A stretch of DNA of 64,000 nucleotides, taken from NCBI GenBank assembly GCA_902777605.1, contig CACYUI010000017.1, positions 1-64,000 of the forward strand, read 5' to 3'. A model generated the notes under the pieces. That model saw only the letters and a list, made by a program, of their open reading frames with translations. It made no database searches and was not told the origin of the DNA. The position numbers were made by a program, and so were the translations under genes. How positions within the stretch are numbered: position 1 is the stretch's first letter; the number at the start of each line of letters is the position of its first letter. This DNA comes from an uncultured bacterium (GTDB lineage Bacteria > Cyanobacteriota > Vampirovibrionia > Gastranaerophilales > Gastranaerophilaceae). Shown in pieces: positions 59,413-64,000 of the stretch.

Positions 59413-59719
59413 GATACTTCGCATCCGCCCCACTACCGTCAAGAATAAAATATTTGAGTCAAAACTCCTCTCCCCTTGAGGGAGAGGGAAGAATTTCAAT
59501 ATGAGAGCTTTGCTTGAATATTAGAAATTCGAGTGTGGGGTATTTTTCAAGCTAATATGGATAAAAAAATTATAAATAATTATATTTAATTCATAAACTT
59601 ACCCCATACCCTGTTTTCTTACTTTCGGCATTTTGCCTCAAGTTAAAAACAGACCTCTCCCTCAAGGGGCGAGGTTTTTAAAAAATTGTTTGGAACAGTA
59701 GTGGCATTCGCTCAGTATC
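59413..59719. repeat. Composite repeat block with inverted ends holding two variable-hairpin elements
   Basis: Outer parts 59413-59436 and 59698-59719 are imperfect inverted repeats (GATACTTCGCAT... and its inverse). Within them, 59465-59542 is one element (CTCTCCCCTTGAGGGAG, inner stem GAATTTC/GAAATTC, GAGTGTGGGGTA) and 59600-59674 another in opposite orientation (TACCCCATACC, inner stem CTGTTTT/AAAACAG, ACCTCTCCCTCAAGGGGCGA). The rest of the 706-nt gap 59128-59833 shows nothing else I can name. Confidence 0.7.
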
Positions 59720-59833
59720 ACAAAAAAGCGAAATTAGATTTTTGCTTGCAATAAAATTTTGAGCAAAGTAGAATATAAAAGGTCGAAATATTATTCAAGT
59801 TTGGAATCTTGAGAAAAGAAAGAAGGTTAGGTT

Positions 59834-60034
59834 ATGAAAGACGGAATACATCCTGATTATAAAAAGACTGTTATCAAATGTGTTTGCGGTAACGAAATTG
59901 AAACAGGTTCAGTTGTAGATGATATCACTGTTGAAATTTGTTCACACTGCCACCCATTCTACACAGGTCAACAAAAAATTCTTGACTCTGAAGGGCGTGT
60001 TGAAAGATTCAAAAAGCGTTACGGTCAAAAATAA
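59834..60034 (+). CDS. rpmE: 50S ribosomal protein L31
   Basis: 66 residues. Zinc-type L31 with CVCG and [13 protein letters not shown], plus [13 protein letters not shown], the family signature. It bridges the subunits. GAAGG precedes the ATG. A strong terminator (60054-60088) follows. Confidence 0.95.
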   Translation: MKDGIHPDYKKTVIKCVCGNEIETGSVVDDITVEICSHCHPFYTGQQKILDSEGRVERFKKRYGQK

Positions 60035-60053
60035 CGGTATTAAAAACTTTAAT

Positions 60054-60090
60054 AAAAAAAGAGAACGATTTATTCGTTCTCTTTTTTTGT
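60054..60090. terminator. Terminator after rpmE
   Basis: AAAAAAAGAGAACGA / TCGTTCTCTTTTTTT stem (60054-60067, 60074-60088), T-rich tail. Confidence 0.85.
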
Positions 60091-60097
60091 AAAGAAT

Positions 60098-60134
60098 TTG
60101 ACAGGAATATCAAACTAAATGTAAAATCAATGTA
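60098..60134 (+). promoter_or_regulatory. Promoter of leaderless folK
   Basis: TTGACA (60098-60103), 18-nt spacer, TAAAAT (60122-60127), then 6 nt, then ATG at 60134. A full -35/-10 promoter whose start falls on the ATG; no ribosome binding site. Confidence 0.7.
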
Positions 60135-60643
60135 TGGCAATAGCATATTTATCATTAGGTTCAAATTTAGGTGACAGACTGGGGTATGTTCAGCAGGCTG
60201 CAAGTATAATCGGCTCAACTGAAAATATCAGCATTGTTGCATCGTCATCTTTTTATGAAACAGAACCTTGGCAGATGGATACAAAAAACTGGTTTGTTAA
60301 TGCTATTGTGCAAATTTCAACATCATTATCGCCGGAAGAGTTACTTATTGTATGCCAAAGAATAGAATACCAATTGGGCAGAGAACAGAGTGGTCAAAGA
60401 CCTTATACAGACAGAACAATTGATATTGATATACTTTTCTATGATGATAAGCTAATCAACACAAAAGATCTTGTTGTTCCGCATAAATTTTTCCACAAAA
60501 GAGCGTGCATGCTTGTTCCGATGCTTGAAATTAATGATGACTTTGTTCATCCGTTATTTAAGAAAACAGTATCACAACTTTATGATGAACTCGAAACCCC
60601 TGAACAAGTTTACCTATACGGCACACGGGGAGCAGATGTATAG
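60134..60643 (+). CDS. folK: 2-amino-4-hydroxy-6-hydroxymethyldihydropteridine pyrophosphokinase (HPPK)
   Basis: 169 residues. SLGSNLGDR near the N-terminus, FYETEPWQM, and RTIDIDILFYDD are HPPK signatures. It transfers pyrophosphate from ATP to the pterin in folate synthesis. Leaderless, from the promoter at 60098. The next gene starts directly after its stop. Confidence 0.96.
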   Translation: MAIAYLSLGSNLGDRLGYVQQAASIIGSTENISIVASSSFYETEPWQMDTKNWFVNAIVQISTSLSPEELLIVCQRIEYQLGREQSGQRPYTDRTIDIDILFYDDKLINTKDLVVPHKFFHKRACMLVPMLEINDDFVHPLFKKTVSQLYDELETPEQVYLYGTRGADV

Positions 60644-61768
60644 ATGTCTGTTTGCATTATAGGAGCAGGCGCATCGGGTTGCATATGCGCATACTACCTT
60701 CTAAAGTCAGGTATTGAAGTTACACTATTTGATATAAGTGCACCATTAAGGACTCTTTTGCCAACAGGCGGAGGGCGTTGCAATTTAGCGCATGCAGAGT
60801 ATGATTTCAAAGAACTGGCAAAAAATTACCCCAGAGGGGAAAAGTTTTTGTACTCTGTTTTTTCAAAGTTTTCAACTTATGACACAATATCACTTTTTGA
60901 AGAAATTGGTGTAGAAACATATACACAAGATGACGGCAGAATTTTTCCTAAATCTAACAGTGCAAAAGAGGTTAGAGAAAAAATACTTTGCGCAATAAAT
61001 AATGCCAATATTAATAAAGAAGGTGTAAATGAGATTTTACCTTGCGGCAGTGGATTTAAAATCAAAACAAATAATGCAGAGTATTATTTTGATAAGGTTG
61101 TTATCGCGACAGGAGGACTGAGAAATAATCTTATAAAAGGATTAAACCAGCCTGTTACAGAGATTAAGCCGTCACTTGTCGGTTTAAAATGTGAAATCAA
61201 AAGTTTAAGCGGTGTAGTTTTACAAAATGTTTTTTCAATAGATTGCAACATCGAAGGCGATATTTTATTCACCCACTTTGGAGTCTCAGGGCCTTTAATA
61301 TACAAAATCTCATCTGTTAAAGCATTTGAGAAATACCCGTATGATTTGACATTTGACTTATACAGAAAGGATTTTGATTTACAAAACTTATTAGACACCA
61401 ATCCGCATAAAGAATTCAAAAATATTTTATCTGCTTTTTTCCCGCATAGATTTTCCGAATACATAACAGGAGAGTTTGCCAAGAGAAAAGGACATGCAAT
61501 AGATGGAAAAACAAGGGATAAAATATTGGATAAAATTCACAATTTTAAAATCAATATAGAAGGAACCGATAAAGGAGAAGAAACTGTAACTGCCGGAGGT
61601 TATGATTTAGACTATATATACCCCAAAACTATGGAGTCTAAAATATACAAAGGGCTTTATATTATCGGTGAAGTCTTAAATATTGACGGTTTCTGCGGAG
61701 GATTTAATCTTCAAAATGCTTGGTCTACAGGATTTGTCGCTGCCGAAGGAATAAAATCATCGGACTAA
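60644..61768 (+). CDS. NAD(P)/FAD-dependent oxidoreductase, BaiN/HI0933 (YhiN) family
   Basis: 374 residues. N-terminal FAD motif IIGAGASGCICAYYL, the family hallmark LLPTGGGRCNLAHA, VIATGG, and C-terminal VTAGGYDLDYIYPKTMESK and GEVLNIDGFCGGFNLQNAWSTG, all typical of HI0933-like flavoproteins. The physiological reaction of most members is unknown; one clostridial member reduces bile acids. Adjacent to folK with no gap. Its end overlaps the next gene tail-to-tail by 12 nt. Confidence 0.92.
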   Translation: MSVCIIGAGASGCICAYYLLKSGIEVTLFDISAPLRTLLPTGGGRCNLAHAEYDFKELAKNYPRGEKFLYSVFSKFSTYDTISLFEEIGVETYTQDDGRIFPKSNSAKEVREKILCAINNANINKEGVNEILPCGSGFKIKTNNAEYYFDKVVIATGGLRNNLIKGLNQPVTEIKPSLVGLKCEIKSLSGVVLQNVFSIDCNIEGDILFTHFGVSGPLIYKISSVKAFEKYPYDLTFDLYRKDFDLQNLLDTNPHKEFKNILSAFFPHRFSEYITGEFAKRKGHAIDGKTRDKILDKIHNFKINIEGTDKGEETVTAGGYDLDYIYPKTMESKIYKGLYIIGEVLNIDGFCGGFNLQNAWSTGFVAAEGIKSSD

Positions 61769-62401
61769 AATAACATACCAAGGAGATTCTGAGGTTGGAT
61801 GATTTTCACTTGAAAACTGAATCATTCCGTCAGATAAAATTGTTACAAAACCGTTTAAACTATATTTAGAAAATTTTGTGTTTCCTGAGGTAAAAGTATA
61901 ATCTTCAAATGATTTATCCGTATCATTATAGATAAAAACTTTTTGAGAACCCATACCTTTTTTCATTTTGTAAGCATTTGTACTTTTTGTAAAATCAGAA
62001 ATTTTAATAATTTTATAACCGCTTAACAGTTCAGTAATTTCCTCTTCACTAAGAGGTGACTTGATAACATCGTTTTCACTCAAGCTAATTTGATAAAATT
62101 TCAAATCTGCATTTGAATAACATAGAAATTTTCCGTCATAAATAGCTTCATAATCACAGCTTGTATTAAATGCGAATTCTTTATCCTGATTTATATAATC
62201 GGGAACATCGCCAAAACCTTTTGTTTTTACAAAATAGTTTCCTGATTGTTTGTCAGCGCCATAAGACCACTTATCTGTATCCTGATTATACGAAATTTTC
62301 TTATTAAGGTTGATATTACTGAATTTTAACGGTGGAAAATCAGCTGCAAATACACTTAATGAAAAAATCGAAAGAATTAATAATATTGATAGCTTTTTCA
62401 T
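61757..62401 (-). CDS. Unknown exported protein
   Basis: 214 residues, start at 62401 (MKKLSILLILSIF) giving a clean signal peptide cleaved near VFA-A. The mature part is beta-rich with many Tyr, Ser, Asn, Lys; no domain recognised. It overlaps the BaiN-type gene convergently by 12 nt. Confidence 0.72.
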   Translation of the reverse strand: MKKLSILLILSIFSLSVFAADFPPLKFSNINLNKKISYNQDTDKWSYGADKQSGNYFVKTKGFGDVPDYINQDKEFAFNTSCDYEAIYDGKFLCYSNADLKFYQISLSENDVIKSPLSEEEITELLSGYKIIKISDFTKSTNAYKMKKGMGSQKVFIYNDTDKSFEDYTFTSGNTKFSKYSLNGFVTILSDGMIQFSSENHPTSESPWYVILVR

Positions 62402-62483
62402 AGGAGTATTATACATAAAAATCAATCTCTATTCAACTCTTTGAAGGATGTATGGGGGAATGTAATAAAGTAAGATATTTAGT

Positions 62484-62948
62484 ATGAATTTAGCAACGAC
62501 ACCAATTAAAACTTTTACACCGCCTCCGATATTTGGAGACACAATCGAAGATACTATTACTGCAGATAACGCAGGCTCTTTTGAGGATATTCTTCAAAAG
62601 CAATTTTCTATAAGAAACGAAAGCGCACTCCAAAGTCCTTCAGGCTTATACGGAATTCCTACGGGACTTGATATACAAGCATTAGGGCAAGAATACAACG
62701 ATGTTCAAAAAAACATTGAATCAACAAATTCTATATCTTCAAATTTAAATGCCCAACAAGATTCTGCTCAAAAAGCAAATGTTGGTGTTACAATACCTTC
62801 TTTAGATACTGAAACTAATCACGATTTTAGTTCACAACTATTTAAGTTTGCAAAAAAGCATGCTGCTAATTTCTACGGCAAATGCGCAGGAAATGTTGTT
62901 ATGAACTTGGATGAATTTGTAAATGACACTTTAAATTTAACTAAATAG
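62484..62948 (+). CDS. Unknown small protein
   Basis: 154 residues, polar and Thr/Ser/Asn-rich in the N-terminal half, helical in the C-terminal part (FAKKHAANFYGKC). No signal peptide or membrane helix. TAAGAT (62471-62476) lies 7 nt before the ATG with no ribosome binding site, so it may be leaderless. No family recognised. Confidence 0.65.
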   Translation: MNLATTPIKTFTPPPIFGDTIEDTITADNAGSFEDILQKQFSIRNESALQSPSGLYGIPTGLDIQALGQEYNDVQKNIESTNSISSNLNAQQDSAQKANVGVTIPSLDTETNHDFSSQLFKFAKKHAANFYGKCAGNVVMNLDEFVNDTLNLTK

Positions 62949-63047
62949 CATTTTTATAAATAATTCCTTATTTCTCAAATTTATGTTTGTTATATAATAA
63001 ACATATTAGGAGATATTAGCTTTATTTTTGATTAATAAGGAGGTCAA

Positions 63048-63749
63048 ATGGGCAAAATAGAAATTACTAAGGAAATCGAAGAAAAATGCTGCGTACACCG
63101 TGGTGTTAAAGGTTCTCCTGCTCCAATCCCTCAAGAAGGTGAATGGACAAAATGTAAAGAAATTAAGGATATTTCAGGTTTAACTCACGGCTGCGGATGC
63201 TGTGCCCCTCAACAAGGTACTTGTAAATTAACCCTTAATGTTAAAGAAGGTGTTATACAAGAAGCTTTGGTTGAAACAATCGGTTGTTCCGGCATGACAC
63301 ACTCTGCTGCTATGGCAGGTGAAATCCTTCCGGGAAAAACAATTCTTGAAGCTTTGAATACAGACCTTGTTTGTGACGCAATCAATGTTGCAATGAGAGA
63401 ATTGTTCCTACAAATAGTTTACGGCAGAACTCAATCTGCTTTCTCTGAAAACGGTTTGCCTGTAGGTGCAGGTCTTGAAGATTTAGGAAAAGGACTTTGC
63501 TCTATGTGTGGTACAATCCACTCTACTAAGCAAAAAGGTGTAAGATATCTTCAACTTACAGAAGGCTACATCTTGAAACTTGGTTTAGATAAGAATGATG
63601 AAGTTATCGGTTATCAATTCATCAATATGGGCAAATTTATGGATGCTATCAAAAAAGGTGTTGATCCAAAAGAAGCATTTGATAAAAATGTTGGTACTTA
63701 CGGCAGATTTGCTGATGCGGTTAAGTACATCGACCCTCGTGAAGAATAG
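63048..63749 (+). CDS. NifU-like iron-sulfur scaffold-type protein, partner of GGGtGRT
   Basis: 233 residues. A cysteine-rich N-terminal region (GCGCCAPQQGTC) is followed by a NifU/IscU-like core (ETIGCSGMTHSAAMAGEILPG), then GKGLCSMCGTIH. It resembles proteins annotated as iron-sulfur cluster assembly scaffolds found next to GGGtGRT genes in gut anaerobes. The cysteines could hold a cluster. AAGGAGG precedes the ATG. It is followed after 107 nt by the GGGtGRT-type gene. Function of the pair is not established. Confidence 0.8.
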   Translation: MGKIEITKEIEEKCCVHRGVKGSPAPIPQEGEWTKCKEIKDISGLTHGCGCCAPQQGTCKLTLNVKEGVIQEALVETIGCSGMTHSAAMAGEILPGKTILEALNTDLVCDAINVAMRELFLQIVYGRTQSAFSENGLPVGAGLEDLGKGLCSMCGTIHSTKQKGVRYLQLTEGYILKLGLDKNDEVIGYQFINMGKFMDAIKKGVDPKEAFDKNVGTYGRFADAVKYIDPREE

Positions 63750-63856
63750 GGGTAAATGTATTGGGTCGGCTTCAATAGGAACTACAAAATTTTATTATTC
63801 CTACTAACTCCGCCTCAATGGTTAAATTACAATAATAAAGTAAAGGAAATAAAAAT

Positions 63857-64000
63857 ATGACAGTAAAATTTGAAGGACAAGACAGACGCGAAGCAACTCT
63901 TGCTAAAGTTTTACCTGAATACGGTTTTAAATCATTAGAAGAAGCTCGTGATTTATGTCTATCAAAAGGCATCGATGTAGATGCTATTGTTAAAGGCATT
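63857..64000 (+). CDS. GGGtGRT family protein, N-terminal part
   Basis: 48 codons to the right edge. The N-terminus (FEGQDRREATLAKVLPEYGF, then LEEARDLCLSKGIDVDAIV) fits the start of the GGGtGRT family, which is of unknown function and lies beside the NifU-like gene in other anaerobes. AAAGGAAAT precedes the ATG. The signature motif itself would be beyond the window. Confidence 0.78.
   Translation, partial: MTVKFEGQDRREATLAKVLPEYGFKSLEEARDLCLSKGIDVDAIVKGI

Overview
The window is a low-GC chromosomal segment of an anaerobic, flagellated, fermentative bacterium. Gene content suggests a non-photosynthetic relative of Cyanobacteria (Melainabacteria/Vampirovibrionia, gut Gastranaerophilales-like). 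The signs are two GH57 enzymes of the DUF3536 and DUF1957 types, YibE/F, [FeFe]-hydrogenase maturases, pyruvate:ferredoxin oxidoreductase, L-lactate dehydrogenase and a GGGtGRT/NifU-like pair. This placement is an inference; no marker gene was compared.

Layout. 1-7014: start of a pyruvate:ferredoxin oxidoreductase (minus), a secreted Cys-His-Asp protein, then a TM1266-like regulator, hydG, an unknown gene, hydF and hydE. HydF carries a DUF559 endonuclease-like domain inside its GTPase domain, embedded in dispersed repeats. 7054-13291: a surface-type protein, a cobalamin riboswitch followed by two unknown genes, and flagellin with a long structured leader. 13375-18573: a D-2-hydroxyacid dehydrogenase relative, ruvB, a YibE/F protein, a secreted beta protein and rarA. 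18731-26480 (minus): an S10-spc ribosomal protein operon from rpsJ to rpsN, interrupted by three MITE-like inverted-repeat elements and several hairpin repeats; its S19 gene is short at the N-terminus. 26734-30184 (minus): an unknown coiled-coil protein, gcvPB and a sigma factor. 30286-38939: a DUF3536 GH57 enzyme, a 29-residue membrane peptide, rpsP, a dual-specificity phosphatase-like protein, a CCA-adding-type enzyme, rsmE and a MATE exporter. 39268-39997: a frameshifted zeta-toxin-like gene and its small partner. 40199-46868: secA, a GH57 branching-type enzyme, a radical SAM protein and a membrane protein. 47309-52249: HEAT-repeat protein, queC, DUF366, SPOR protein, a winged-helix/DUF262-like pair and a small protein. 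52244-56206: nucleoside transporter, L-lactate dehydrogenase, VWA protein and an unknown. 56207-57607: repeat-rich intergenic region and tRNA-Met(CAU). 57608-64000: a Cys/His-rich membrane protein with CcdA and a thioredoxin-like protein, rpmE, folK, a BaiN/HI0933 flavoprotein, two unknowns, a NifU-like protein and the start of a GGGtGRT gene.

Physiology. HydEFG plus pyruvate:ferredoxin oxidoreductase imply ferredoxin-linked hydrogen metabolism, although no hydrogenase structural gene is present. The GH57 pair points to glycogen or other alpha-glucan turnover, and the lactate dehydrogenases to fermentation.

The most unusual content lies in repeats and RNA-level control. (1) A family of short elements has constant ends and a different central inverted repeat in each copy; one group is read in frame through hydF around the DUF559 domain. 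(2) GTAG-type hairpins occur with many different stems, including a tandem three-hairpin block. (3) A cobalamin riboswitch precedes an unknown operon. (4) The flagellin leader has several GGA-loop hairpins resembling CsrA sites. (5) Several genes appear leaderless, with a -10 box placing transcription start on the ATG.
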